Below the pieces are notes generated by a model, which made no database searches, was not told the origin of the DNA, and saw nothing but the letters and a program-made list of their open reading frames with translations. Below, piece after piece: positions 9,200 to 18,397 of a stretch of 64,000 nt of DNA. Source of the DNA: Nitrosomonas marina (lineage in GTDB: Bacteria; Pseudomonadota; Gammaproteobacteria; Burkholderiales; Nitrosomonadaceae); contig NZ_FOIA01000017.1 of NCBI RefSeq assembly GCF_900111605.1, forward strand, positions 1-64,000, read 5' to 3'. A program made the translations under genes and the position numbers. Position 1 is the first letter of the stretch. Every line of letters starts with the position of its first letter.

Positions 9200-12100
9200 T
9201 TATTTTGCCTGCTCTTTAAACATGCTTGTACTTTTGAAAATGCTGGTAATCGCGCCTATTATGCCGACTACTGATGCAGTCACGATAGTAACAGCTTCAC
9301 CCGACACAAGCGCGATACCACCGATAATCAGAATCATCAGCAAACCGATGGGTAATCGGTAATCTTTCCAGAAACCGGCTTCTCCTTCATGCACCAGTTG
9401 ATTGATAGTATCTGGGGTTTCTGCATTGCGGACAAAGTACGCAAAACTGCTGTTTACAATCTCCAGGCGGCCATGTTCAACCTTGATTAACCCGCTCACA
9501 GCCAGATGCTCAATCATCTGTGTGTTGGATGGATTGAGTCTCTGTTGTTTTTCGAGGTTGAGCAGTGCCAGTTTTTCGGCATTTGAACAGGACTCCCATT
9601 TAAATCGATAAAGCGCACCTGCACGCATCAAGATGTAATGAATGGTTGTCAGACGGGCTTCAATAGTCGCATCTTTGTGTTTATTCCATGAATCCTTTTC
9701 TGTGAATTCGAATGTATCCGGGGTATCACGAGACAAAAATGACAATTCGGGAAAATCGGTAATCTCCCGCATTAAAAACTGTTCATCTATTTGCTGTTCA
9801 AACTCTTTAGCGACTTTGACATTGAAATCCATGAGGCACTCAGCCCACGAAAGATATTCGGCATGCTTCAGTACTGGTCCGCAATTCATTTGCAGTGGGT
9901 CTTTCATTTTGATTCGCTGTAAATTGTGATGCTCCGCATAGATGGTAAATGAATTTAACTGATTTGCCAGTGTGAGTGATTTCAATTCCATGATTAAATC
10001 GAGCAGGTTTTGCCTGAAATCGGGCTGGGCAAGGCATGCTTCAATGTCCCAGATTTGAACATCCAGTTTATTGTTGGCAGGATTTTGCTCGACGTTCAGC
10101 TTCAGATTAGGCAGGGCATGCGTTTGCGTACCGAGTCTTTGCAGACAGGGGCTGAGTTGATAAAGCGTATCAAAACCTGTTAACAGAATATGCTGCCTGG
10201 ATTCGGCTGACTGACTATTGTGCATTGCAGCGGTTCCGAGCAGCAGGGCCAGATCTATACCATTCAGTTTTGTACGATCGCACTCGATTATCAGTTTTGA
10301 ATGATACTGGTTCCAGTCAGATTGTGTAAATTTTGCCTGGGTTAGTTTTTTGATATGCTGCAAAAAACGATCCGAGCAATACAGCCGTTTCCATAGCGTT
10401 TGTCGAGTGAATTTGTACCAAAACCAAATAATGCACAGAATCATGGCAAATGAGACTACCAAAGTGAAAATGGATGCGAAGGTTACGTTGTCCGCATGCC
10501 ACCAAGAAGTATCGTTGTTTACTTTCTGCAGTGTAATTGATTCAGTAGGAGGCGGTCTAGAAGTCACCAATTGAAGATTATATATCCATTGCCAGAAATC
10601 TATCAGGGAACTCAGACTAAGGTAATCTCCAGGGTCGGTTTGCGACGAATGATTTTGACATAAACCATTACCTTTATTGTGGTTCTTGCTCTTAGTCGGC
10701 CAGAATCCTTCTTCTTCCAATCTTTCCTGTAAGCAGCAAGTTACAGGCAATAATGTTAATGGAGGTATTCGATGGTCGGTGATGGAGTTTGGATAGCGAC
10801 TGATGGCCATCTTGAAACTTTCCTGGCGTTTATAATGCAGCCAGTTACAGTGAACTTGCTGATAGTGAAATTCCAGTGTTTTTAGCGGTATTTGTCCCAC
10901 ATCCACGCTATACAGATACGCGAGCTTGACCACCAGCAGAATAATTGCGGGAATAAATAATTTGTAGCGAATGGTTTTGCATAAGAATATCAGTATTCCG
11001 GTGATTAAAATTGATAGATACAAAGCAAAATTTTTTGACGAATCAGACGGGGCCCCGTCCAGAACCAAAATTAGACCGGTATAATAGGACGTATAGATAA
11101 CACATAGAAGCAGTGTAACGGCCATAAAGATTTTTCTGCCGTTGATTGATTCATGTATCAATAATATGTTCTTCAGCGTACTGGACCAGTTCAATTTGCG
11201 GATGACATAGAGTGAAAGGGCCAACAGCACTAGAACGATGGCAAAGTTAACGCTGATGATTAAAAACTGTTTGGCCATGACAACGTCCAGGCCTTCGTCT
11301 GGATAAAAGATTACAATTGCCCAGTCGTCTACCGGCGCCCCGACTGACTTGAATCGTCCCGGTTGTCCGTGGTAATGGCCGCTCATCACTTCCTTGTTGA
11401 CTATCCCGAAACGATCCAGCCCCGTTCTGAGCCATTCGCCCAGGTTGGATTGATTGTTACCGGAGTAATACAGGTTTTCGACCAGGGTCCGGCTTTCATC
11501 GCTATGGAACAGTACATCACCGCTACTACGTTCAATCACCATATAGATAAAGTCAAAAGGTGCAGGAACCGCCAGACTGACTGAAGGCAAAATGACATCG
11601 GCTGCCAGAGTGTAGGCAAGTGATGATTGTGATTTGTCTTCGATAGAAGACTGGTCAACCATGGGCATGGAAATGGTAGTGCCACGTGTGCCATCGCTCA
11701 TATTGAGTACACGCTGAATGTATACATTCTTATAAACACATTCATTCTCGTTGTCGCACAGATCCAGCTGCCAGCCCTGAAAGCTTCTGACTTTCTTGTA
11801 ATAATCACGGTGGGCCAAGTTTAGTATCAATGGAGGCGCATTGCTTTCACGGTAGAATATCGGCGGCAATGTCGTTTTGCCTTCATCGTTCATCGCCAGA
11901 ACACTGAGAATTTTATCGGGTTTGTCGTATTTTCCGACAGGGACAGGTAAAGAGAGATAGGAATAGAATTTGTCCGTATTATTTGGATCATTCACCTCGA
12001 TAATTTGATTGCCTGCCACAAACCCTAATGTATACAGGCTGTTAGGGTTGTTATGATATGCTTTAAGCAATACTTCCTCTGCGAATCGATCCAGTTTTAA

Positions 12101-13069
12101 GTTCGATATTTTGATCTCACAATGTTCGTCTTCTGAAGGCTTGTTAATTCGGTAGTCTGTAGCCTGCGTAAATGCATAACTCGGTAATATTTTTCTAAAA
12201 CCGTGCGAGCATTCCTTGCGTACAACGATGGAATTCAAAGAGTCCTTGATAAGATTCAAAAATACTTTAGTTGCGGGCTCCTTGCATATTAAATCCTGTG
12301 GGGATTCCGAACAGATGGTAGAAACCGGTGGAAATTGAACTGGTGGAAATTGGTCCAGCCCGGTGATTAATTTCTGATAGAAAGGTCTGTAACTGTCCAG
12401 TCTGTTAAATACGAATTCGAGATCATCCCTTAAATCCGAGGATAGTTTCTCTCCATATTCGGCGGCGTAATGATCTTTATTTGCCTGTAAAGCAGTTTTC
12501 TGCATAAACGCCAGCAACAGGGCAATAAGCGCGATGATAAAACCGTAGCTCGAAGCCATGGTAAACCTTCGGTAACCAGGGCCGATAGGTTGGTTTTTGG
12601 GTAGCAGATATAGACGAAGCAGGGCCCATACAAACAATGAAAAGATGAGTGATACCAGTAATAATGGTAGATCTCTGTATTCTGAGCCTTCCGTTTGTAA
12701 TTTGTGTTTTGGCAGAAGTCCGACGAGATAGAGGGTATTGATAGTACTGAAGTTACTGCTATCATCAGTTTTTCCGGATTTTTCCGGATTCGGATTTATA
12801 TCTCTTATATTTAAAGGCGATACCAATGAAAAGGGGAAGATGAAGATTCGAAATTCTTCATGGGACAATTTCATATCCACGTGGCTGCTGTAGCTGGGCA
12901 AATCCCAGTCTGCATTCCTATTGTTGTTTTTTGTTGACTGATTTAGTTTAAATTGAAAGCGTCGTTTGTTCTTTTCGATTTCTTTACTGACGCTTGTTAA
13001 GCTATCAATTGATATGGTTTTTTCATCTCCAACGACTGCTAATACCTTGCCTTTTTTGTTAGCAAACAA
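9200..13069 (-). CDS. Large membrane sensor-like protein, C-terminal part of a frameshifted gene
   Basis: A 1289-residue frame with an unconvincing TTG start. The reading frame continues upstream to a stop at 13196-13198 and its upstream part still looks coding (KEIAEIRITDILPIPKRGF), so it is the continuation of the fragment at 13164-13481. It has several transmembrane segments: a pair near residues 125-195, others near 600-750 and 870-900, and two at the C-terminus. Between the first and middle groups lies an extracytoplasmic region of about 400 residues resembling a Cache-type sensor (DDWAIVIFYPDEGLDVV just before a membrane helix). The cytoplasmic C-terminal half carries a degenerate P-loop-like domain without a Walker A, followed by a winged-helix-like motif (WESCSNAEKLALLNLEKQ ... 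LAVSGLIKVEHGRLEI) typical of large membrane STAND-like proteins. No catalytic residues are recognised. It lies on a segment bounded by a direct repeat. Confidence 0.7.
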   Translation of the reverse strand: MFANKKGKVLAVVGDEKTISIDSLTSVSKEIEKNKRRFQFKLNQSTKNNNRNADWDLPSYSSHVDMKLSHEEFRIFIFPFSLVSPLNIRDINPNPEKSGKTDDSSNFSTINTLYLVGLLPKHKLQTEGSEYRDLPLLLVSLIFSLFVWALLRLYLLPKNQPIGPGYRRFTMASSYGFIIALIALLLAFMQKTALQANKDHYAAEYGEKLSSDLRDDLEFVFNRLDSYRPFYQKLITGLDQFPPVQFPPVSTICSESPQDLICKEPATKVFLNLIKDSLNSIVVRKECSHGFRKILPSYAFTQATDYRINKPSEDEHCEIKISNLKLDRFAEEVLLKAYHNNPNSLYTLGFVAGNQIIEVNDPNNTDKFYSYLSLPVPVGKYDKPDKILSVLAMNDEGKTTLPPIFYRESNAPPLILNLAHRDYYKKVRSFQGWQLDLCDNENECVYKNVYIQRVLNMSDGTRGTTISMPMVDQSSIEDKSQSSLAYTLAADVILPSVSLAVPAPFDFIYMVIERSSGDVLFHSDESRTLVENLYYSGNNQSNLGEWLRTGLDRFGIVNKEVMSGHYHGQPGRFKSVGAPVDDWAIVIFYPDEGLDVVMAKQFLIISVNFAIVLVLLALSLYVIRKLNWSSTLKNILLIHESINGRKIFMAVTLLLCVIYTSYYTGLILVLDGAPSDSSKNFALYLSILITGILIFLCKTIRYKLFIPAIILLVVKLAYLYSVDVGQIPLKTLEFHYQQVHCNWLHYKRQESFKMAISRYPNSITDHRIPPLTLLPVTCCLQERLEEEGFWPTKSKNHNKGNGLCQNHSSQTDPGDYLSLSSLIDFWQWIYNLQLVTSRPPPTESITLQKVNNDTSWWHADNVTFASIFTLVVSFAMILCIIWFWYKFTRQTLWKRLYCSDRFLQHIKKLTQAKFTQSDWNQYHSKLIIECDRTKLNGIDLALLLGTAAMHNSQSAESRQHILLTGFDTLYQLSPCLQRLGTQTHALPNLKLNVEQNPANNKLDVQIWDIEACLAQPDFRQNLLDLIMELKSLTLANQLNSFTIYAEHHNLQRIKMKDPLQMNCGPVLKHAEYLSWAECLMDFNVKVAKEFEQQIDEQFLMREITDFPELSFLSRDTPDTFEFTEKDSWNKHKDATIEARLTTIHYILMRAGALYRFKWESCSNAEKLALLNLEKQQRLNPSNTQMIEHLAVSGLIKVEHGRLEIVNSSFAYFVRNAETPDTINQLVHEGEAGFWKDYRLPIGLLMILIIGGIALVSGEAVTIVTASVVGIIGAITSIFKSTSMFKEQAK

Positions 13070-13163
13070 ATACTGACTGAAGCCGCGTTTGGGAATGGGT
13101 AAAATATCGGTGATTCGAATTTCAGCTATTTCTTTAGGGTTATTGCTGTTTCTGTCCTGAATT

Positions 13164-13481
13164 TTAATGCTTTGTCCTTTTATCTTTTGGAATCTTCAGT
13201 TTGTAGCTGGGTAACTGGGTGCGGATAGAATTAAGACTTTCTTTATTGACGTGCATTTTGCGCAACTGGCTTAGGTTCTCATTCAACTTGTTCGAAGCCT
13301 CGTACAGCACGCGGTAATAATCATTATTTACGAGATCTTCTCTGCTGTCGACGTAGCTGAAATAACCAATAAGAACGCCGATTAACAGCGCTATGAGTGC
13401 AAAAAAACCTAATCGGCGATTTAACGCCGGTTTTCTGGGTTGCGCTGGATTTGTGACTGTATTGACTGATTCGGTTGCCAT
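13164..13481 (-). CDS. N-terminal fragment of the frameshifted membrane sensor-like protein
   Basis: This fragment begins at the ATG at 13481, with an excellent Shine-Dalgarno (AGGAGG) five bases upstream; a GTG at 13487 is too close to that site. It encodes a proline-rich cytoplasmic start, one membrane helix (LGFFALIALLIGVLIGYF) and a short region ending SYKLKIPKDKRTKH. Removing one base from the run of four T at 13185-13188 (AAAA on the coding strand) joins it in frame to the downstream 1289-residue frame, as IPK-IKGQSIKIQDRNS. I therefore infer one original gene, 9200-13481, of about 1,425 residues, broken by a single-base insertion. It may also be a sequencing error or slippage at the A-run. 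It has no good terminator or independent stop context that would suggest a separate small gene. Confidence 0.65.
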   Translation of the reverse strand: MATESVNTVTNPAQPRKPALNRRLGFFALIALLIGVLIGYFSYVDSREDLVNNDYYRVLYEASNKLNENLSQLRKMHVNKESLNSIRTQLPSYKLKIPKDKRTKH

Positions 13482-13487
13482 CAGCAC

Positions 13488-14023
13488 CTCCTCGCAAGCT
13501 AACAGTTAAGCATGTGAATGCCGAAATACACTCAGTAAGAATAAAAAAAACGAAACATACAGTTTGTTAAAAGCATCCTGGATTGTTCGTTTAAAAAACA
13601 TATGCATCGTTTTTGCTGATAATTGCTTAGCCTTATCAACAAATAAGCAATTTTTAATTGTTATTGTTATGTCAAATTCAGTTTATCAGAAAGACCATGA
13701 CAATATTATGGGAAAACTCACTTCGAAGAATGAAAAAGCAATATCAATTTTTTTTCGCGCTCGAATGATGACGTATTGCGACCACCAGGATAGCGATGCT
13801 TGTCATGGAGAATATCTTGAAGAGTGGAAATATTGAAAATTGTCTGATAGCAAAAAGGGCCTGTGTTCAGGAATTAATAATGCTAAGGTGCCAGAAGGTT
13901 ATCGTTGCCCGCCTTTTGTCGACAAGCGGTGGCGCTGAAAGGATTTTATTAGATGTGTGTTGCAAGACATTTAGTCAGGCAATTACAGGGCTACATAATG
14001 ATGCGAGAATTATGATAAGTACT
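13488..14023. other. Gene-free stretch of about 540 bp
   Basis: AT-rich sequence between the 5' end of the membrane sensor gene and the 3' end of the glycosyltransferase-like gene. Short open frames exist on the plus strand, but none has a Shine-Dalgarno or a recognisable protein. It should contain the promoter for the minus-strand membrane gene, but no clear hexamers were identified. It forms the right part of the segment bounded by the 111-bp direct repeat. Confidence 0.45.
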
Positions 14024-15334
14024 TTACGCCGCAAGTTTTTTGGCAGTTTGAACATGACCTGCCAGTAAACCCACATAACGTTCAAGTACGTATTTGTCCG
14101 GAACATCCAGCATATGCCGAATAAAATCAGCGCGGTGCCGTTCATCGTAAAACGGTCGGTGTGGATTTTCAGCAAAACTACGGACAGCATGGTAAATATC
14201 GTCGCGGCAATGCATTGCAGACTCAGGTATATAATGTGAGATGGCGGAATACCCGGCATGCAGATAATCTGCGGAAAGCACCGGGATGCCGCGTTTGACG
14301 GCCTCAAATGCGACGGACGTGGCAACATCGATAATCATGTCCGCTGATGCGATCAGGCTGGCTGAATGTTCGCTGTCCTGCGCAACCTCCAGTCGTGATG
14401 ACTGAATCTGTCTTAGAATTTGTTTAAGCGGCGTCTGCAAGTAGTCGCGCGTATGAGGTTTGATAATCAGCCGTATATTCTCAAACTGAATAACCATCCT
14501 GATAACACGCTGTATTTCATCCCAGAAAAGTGAAAATTCCTTTTTTCGAAGAAAAAATACAATGTAGATTTTTTGTTGATGCTTTCGGGTAACAGGCGGT
14601 GGTAACAGGCGGTGCAGTACGTTCAGCCATTCGTCGTTATACCTCGGGGAGCCCAGTATTTTTATTTTGGCCTCATCAATAAAAGGGCGGTAGCGTTTTG
14701 CGCATAATTCGTTCGGGCACACGATATAGTCGAACATGTCGCTGTGGGCATATTTGGCTTGCGGTCCGACATGAAATTCGTGATTGCGGATGAGTTCATT
14801 GTAGTGCGGACTGTCACCATGCGGAAGCGAGACGCTGATATGCCCCTGCTTTCGGGACAATGCGAGCACATGGCGCACAAACTCAATGGGCAGTGTTGAT
14901 TTCTGGCTGACCCAGTCAAACACAACCACACCTGCTGAATCTGGCGGAAAAGCTGTCTTGAGCAGAAATGTTGCCAGTTTGTCCCAGAATTGCATGCGCG
15001 TTCTGACCGGCCAGAAAACTTCGAACAAATGGTACAGCGAGTGGGATATATATCGGCCTGAATGGCCATATAAAGCCAGGCTGAGAAATCGAAACCTGCA
15101 CTGATCGGCTGTGGTCAATATGTTCTGAATATTCAGTACCTTGACGCCGGCAAGCGAAGCGATAAACTGTATGCGGTAGTCCCGGGCAATGCTCGAGAAG
15201 CTGATCAATACCACCGTGCAACGAAATCCCGAACGGGACCATTTGTATATTACGGGGACGATATGGTCGATGTCGTTGTAGTGTCTAAGAAAAAAAAGTG
15301 CCTGTCGCATAAGTCGTAGCCTGGTTGCCTGCAT
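14024..15334 (-). CDS. Capsule/glycosyltransferase-like protein (GT-B or CDP-glycerol transferase type)
   Basis: A 436-residue soluble protein without a signal peptide. The C-terminal half has the layout of GT-B and polyglycerophosphate-transferase-like enzymes: KIYIVFFLRKKE, then RLIIKPHTRDY, then SASLIASADMIIDVATSVAFEA with the nearby Glu (VAFEAVKRGIPVLSADYLHAG) that often contacts the nucleotide in these folds. The N-terminal half is less conserved. It may act on surface polysaccharide or teichoic-acid-like polymers, but donor and acceptor cannot be read from the sequence. It starts with ATG at 15334 behind a weak Shine-Dalgarno. Its last 40 or so codons are duplicated at 9044-9186. It probably shares direction and possibly transcript with the upstream phytase-like gene, 105 bp away. 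Confidence 0.6.
   Translation of the reverse strand: MQATRLRLMRQALFFLRHYNDIDHIVPVIYKWSRSGFRCTVVLISFSSIARDYRIQFIASLAGVKVLNIQNILTTADQCRFRFLSLALYGHSGRYISHSLYHLFEVFWPVRTRMQFWDKLATFLLKTAFPPDSAGVVVFDWVSQKSTLPIEFVRHVLALSRKQGHISVSLPHGDSPHYNELIRNHEFHVGPQAKYAHSDMFDYIVCPNELCAKRYRPFIDEAKIKILGSPRYNDEWLNVLHRLLPPPVTRKHQQKIYIVFFLRKKEFSLFWDEIQRVIRMVIQFENIRLIIKPHTRDYLQTPLKQILRQIQSSRLEVAQDSEHSASLIASADMIIDVATSVAFEAVKRGIPVLSADYLHAGYSAISHYIPESAMHCRDDIYHAVRSFAENPHRPFYDERHRADFIRHMLDVPDKYVLERYVGLLAGHVQTAKKLAA
14053..14163. repeat. Right copy of 111-bp direct repeat (partner 9076-9186)
   Basis: This is the intact copy, lying inside the C-terminal coding part of the gene at 14024-15334. It has the same orientation as the left copy, 4,977 bp away, with 109 of 111 positions identical by direct comparison. 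The repeat brackets the large membrane gene and its flanks. Confidence 0.9.
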
Positions 15335-15353
15335 GGTTGTGCATCCGTATCAA

Positions 15354-15430
15354 CACAGGCCGTTGAAAGGTTTTTTGTGTTTTCAAAAAGGCAGGTTCAA
15401 AAATTTCTGAAAACTTTTAGACGGCCTGTG
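15354..15430. repeat. Nested inverted repeat between two minus-strand genes
   Basis: Perfect 10-bp arms CACAGGCCGT (15354-15363) and ACGGCCTGTG (15421-15430) enclose a second pair, GTTTTCA (15379-15385) and TGAAAAC (15408-15414). There is no T-run directly after the outer stem on either strand, so it is not a classical terminator. It could fold in the mRNA between the phytase-like and glycosyltransferase-like genes. Confidence 0.55.
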
Positions 15431-15439
15431 TAGTGCGGG

Positions 15440-17767
15440 TTAATCGGTGCTGCGCACTATGGTGTCGCGCCGGCTTTTCTCAAAAACACCGTTGATACGG
15501 ATTAGCTGTGTTTCGCCGTTTGAATCGTCAACACCGTCGTTATCGTTTGCAAATAGCATGTCACCTTTTCTCGTCACTGCCAGGCTTTCTATTTTCTCAA
15601 GCACCATGCCGCCCGTTGCTTCAAGATCGGGCATCAGGTCGCGTATCAGTGTTTTAGTCAATACGTCAAAGGTTTCACCCTCTGGCCTGAAAATGACATT
15701 GTTAACAGAGAACGCGTAGATGTGCTTGATTCGCGCATCCGTATTGGCCTGATTATCACGCTCGACGACAGCAAAGCGGCCATCTCCCAGTGCGGTTATT
15801 TCCGATAAGCCAACCCAGCCGCCATTCGGTGACTGACGTACCTCCAGTGGATAGTATGCAAATGTCCATTCCCGGCTCGCCGTGTCATAACGACCGATTC
15901 TGACCTGACCGCCATCATCGGTATTATTCGGCTCCGGGTCGCCTATCCAGGGGCGCTGGAATGCGACATATAGTACTTCATTGTCGCCTTCCTTGACCGA
16001 GGCTACACCTTCAAAGCCAAAGCGGCGTTGTTTTGCATTGACACTGTCGGGCAGTGTGACGGTGTCAATAATCACGCCGTCCGCAGCAACATGTACGAGT
16101 TCATTCAGACTGGTTACCGGACGTCCTGGGTCGTCTACCGATCCAGCACCTTCAGAAGCAATCCAGAAACTGCCGTCTCTATTCGAACTCGCAGCAATAC
16201 CTTCAGCATCCAGATTGACAGTATGGCCGTTCTGATCTTTCAGTATGATCTCACCGGTAATCACAGCCGGTTTTTTATGAATGTTCATGACATAAATACG
16301 GCTTTGCTGATAAAAACTGTCATGTACGGCATACAGCGTTTTTTCATGTCTGGGATCAATTGCGAAACCTGATAAGGCGCCCCATGGGATGGGTGTGCCG
16401 TCGGCGCGGTTTTTTGAGAAAACAGTGGGATAATTCGCCTTGCCATGGTTGCTTTTTTCCAGTTGATAAATTGTGATAACGCTGCGGTATTTGTCATCGC
16501 GCGAATCGTTTTCGCTGGCGGCCACCAGCAAGTTCCTGTTCGGAATGGCTTTAATGCCTTCAGGTCCGACACCGGCTGGCAAGACTTGCATCAATACGGG
16601 TTTGTGGTGTCTTCCTTTTATTTTGTATACGAAAATTACACTTGAACGCTCGGATGCGACAAATAAATACTGCTGATGGCGATATTCGGCGAATTCCACA
16701 TTTTCCGGTTCATTGCCTTTATTACCTGAACGGCTGTCGGGATAGTGCCCCAGACGTACCACTTCATGTTCCAGTGTATTGCCGGCTTCAAACAGGATAT
16801 TGCCATCGGTATCGAACAGCGTGAACCCGCGACTGCCCCCGAACAAGTCGCCCTCATCAGCTGTTGCAAAAACTTCGTTGGAAATCCAGGTTACACCATC
16901 GGGTTCGCGTGCAACATTTGTCAGCGTGTCCGTCAGACTGATCAGCGCTGGATCTTCTTCCTGGTTATCGATCTGATGCAGATCGGTTAAACCGGCGGAG
17001 AAGTGATTGATGATTGTGCCTGTAGCCAGGTCGATTATTACAATATGGTTGTTTTCCTGCATCGTAACAACGGCGATATTGTCAGTATTGATGTCTACAT
17101 ATTCGGGTTCTGCATCGCCCGGAAACAAATCGGCTATATTATCCAGGTTGACATCACGGATCGACCAGTCTGTCGGCATGCCAGCCAAATCGACAATCTG
17201 CAGTAAACCGGCAGGCGCCTGCGGCGGTTCTCCGTTTCCTAAATCCTCGTCGCGTTCATTTTCAATCACGATAGCAGCATAGCGTTCGTCCGGACTGACG
17301 GCGACTGAATCCGGTTGTCCCGCCAGCTTATGCGTTGCGACGATTGTCTGCGTACCAATATGGACAACATGAAGATGTCCGCTGGGTGAAATAAAGCTGG
17401 GAGAAGTATTGACCGCAACCAGCGCGTATTCTCCAGCCACGGCGACCGATGTCGGTTCTCCACCGACATCAATGGCACCGAGTGCTTGAGGATTGTCGGG
17501 CCGCTGGATATCGACAAAACCCAGTTTGCCTGTTTCACTGTCGGTATAAACCAGTGTGTTGCCGTCTTTACTGGCATCGACAATTTCCGCGACCGTCTCA
17601 ACGCCCATATCTGTGTTCAGATACACGGGAAAAGTTGCAATGCGGTTAAAAACACGTCCGTCCGCCAGTGCCGCGAACGGCAACAGAAAAAAGACCACGA
17701 GCACGATTACCCCGAATACGGTGTACGTGTGGACTTTAAGGCGGGATATATCACTATTAATATGCAT
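15440..17767 (-). CDS. Secreted beta-propeller protein with phytase-like (esterase-like) domain
   Basis: A 775-residue exported protein with a signal segment at about residues 15-36, ending PFAALA before DGRVF. Residues 40-440 look like a WD/YVTN-type beta-propeller (repeated VAVSPDERYAAI-, LVAVNTSPSFI- and NLLVAASEND-like blades). The C-terminal region from about residue 455 (WGALSGFAIDPRHEKTLYAV, LDAEGIAASSNRDGSFWIAS) matches the domain annotated as esterase-like activity of phytase (PF13449 type). Such proteins are assumed to act on phosphate esters outside the cytoplasm, but substrate evidence is thin. Start ATG at 17767, with CTGGAG upstream. It may belong functionally with the secreted phosphodiesterase and phosphatase at 34.7-37.2 kb, though far from them. 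Confidence 0.82.
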   Translation of the reverse strand: MHINSDISRLKVHTYTVFGVIVLVVFFLLPFAALADGRVFNRIATFPVYLNTDMGVETVAEIVDASKDGNTLVYTDSETGKLGFVDIQRPDNPQALGAIDVGGEPTSVAVAGEYALVAVNTSPSFISPSGHLHVVHIGTQTIVATHKLAGQPDSVAVSPDERYAAIVIENERDEDLGNGEPPQAPAGLLQIVDLAGMPTDWSIRDVNLDNIADLFPGDAEPEYVDINTDNIAVVTMQENNHIVIIDLATGTIINHFSAGLTDLHQIDNQEEDPALISLTDTLTNVAREPDGVTWISNEVFATADEGDLFGGSRGFTLFDTDGNILFEAGNTLEHEVVRLGHYPDSRSGNKGNEPENVEFAEYRHQQYLFVASERSSVIFVYKIKGRHHKPVLMQVLPAGVGPEGIKAIPNRNLLVAASENDSRDDKYRSVITIYQLEKSNHGKANYPTVFSKNRADGTPIPWGALSGFAIDPRHEKTLYAVHDSFYQQSRIYVMNIHKKPAVITGEIILKDQNGHTVNLDAEGIAASSNRDGSFWIASEGAGSVDDPGRPVTSLNELVHVAADGVIIDTVTLPDSVNAKQRRFGFEGVASVKEGDNEVLYVAFQRPWIGDPEPNNTDDGGQVRIGRYDTASREWTFAYYPLEVRQSPNGGWVGLSEITALGDGRFAVVERDNQANTDARIKHIYAFSVNNVIFRPEGETFDVLTKTLIRDLMPDLEATGGMVLEKIESLAVTRKGDMLFANDNDGVDDSNGETQLIRINGVFEKSRRDTIVRSTD

Positions 17768-18397
17768 TTAAAACTCCAGTTTTTTTGTTATGTATGGTGC
17801 TTGATTACAGGTGATCTTAAAATGTGTTGATGTCAATTTAATGACAAATGCATGAAGTTGCATGTACTGAAGTTGCATGTACTAATGGCGTGTTTGGAAA
17901 TAATGCTGCGTCATTGATGCAGATAAAAGTATTGCTGTATGGATCGGGTCATCACATTTTTCCGAACTGTCGCCTGTCACGCCAGCGGAATCGGATATCC
18001 ATACATAGCTGGCAACCATGCTTATCCGTCAATACGGAAACGATTCTGCGTTCAGGGTTATGCAGTTTGCAGTGAAGGAAATGCCAGGTATGGATCCTGA
18101 TTTTCACAATTGCCGGACGCTCGGGTCAGGCTGTCACTTAATAATTGGTCTGTTTATCTGTCAAAGTGTAGCGTCATTCTGGAAAGAGTCAGGCCATCAA
18201 AATGTCTCACAAACTATGACAAATTGCTGTAAGGTAATAAACAATCCAGGAGAACAGAAGGAGCGCCACCTGCTGGCGTAAAAATACAATTTTTACCTGT
18301 TTTGGGTTATCCCGGGCAAATGAATTCATTGTGTCTGAGCAAAACGTGACCGGGATCGACTGGTTAACAGATCTATATCCTGTGAAGGAGAATGTAT
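17768..18397. other. Gene-free region upstream of the glg operon
   Basis: About 630 bp between the divergent phytase-like gene and glgB. It should hold both promoters, but no confident hexamer pair was seen. A perfect 15-bp tandem duplication (TGAAGTTGCATGTAC, 17853-17867 and 17868-17882) lies 85-115 bp upstream of the phytase-like start. No RNA gene was recognised. Confidence 0.45.
17853..17882. repeat. 15-bp tandem duplication
   Basis: TGAAGTTGCATGTAC occurs twice in immediate succession, with no mismatch. It could be slippage, or a paired regulator site for the minus-strand gene starting at 17767. Confidence 0.8.

Noticed and set aside
13564..14068. Two overlapping 90-codon plus-strand open frames
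   Set aside because: Neither has a Shine-Dalgarno or protein-like similarity; the second enters the 3' end of the opposite-strand gene.
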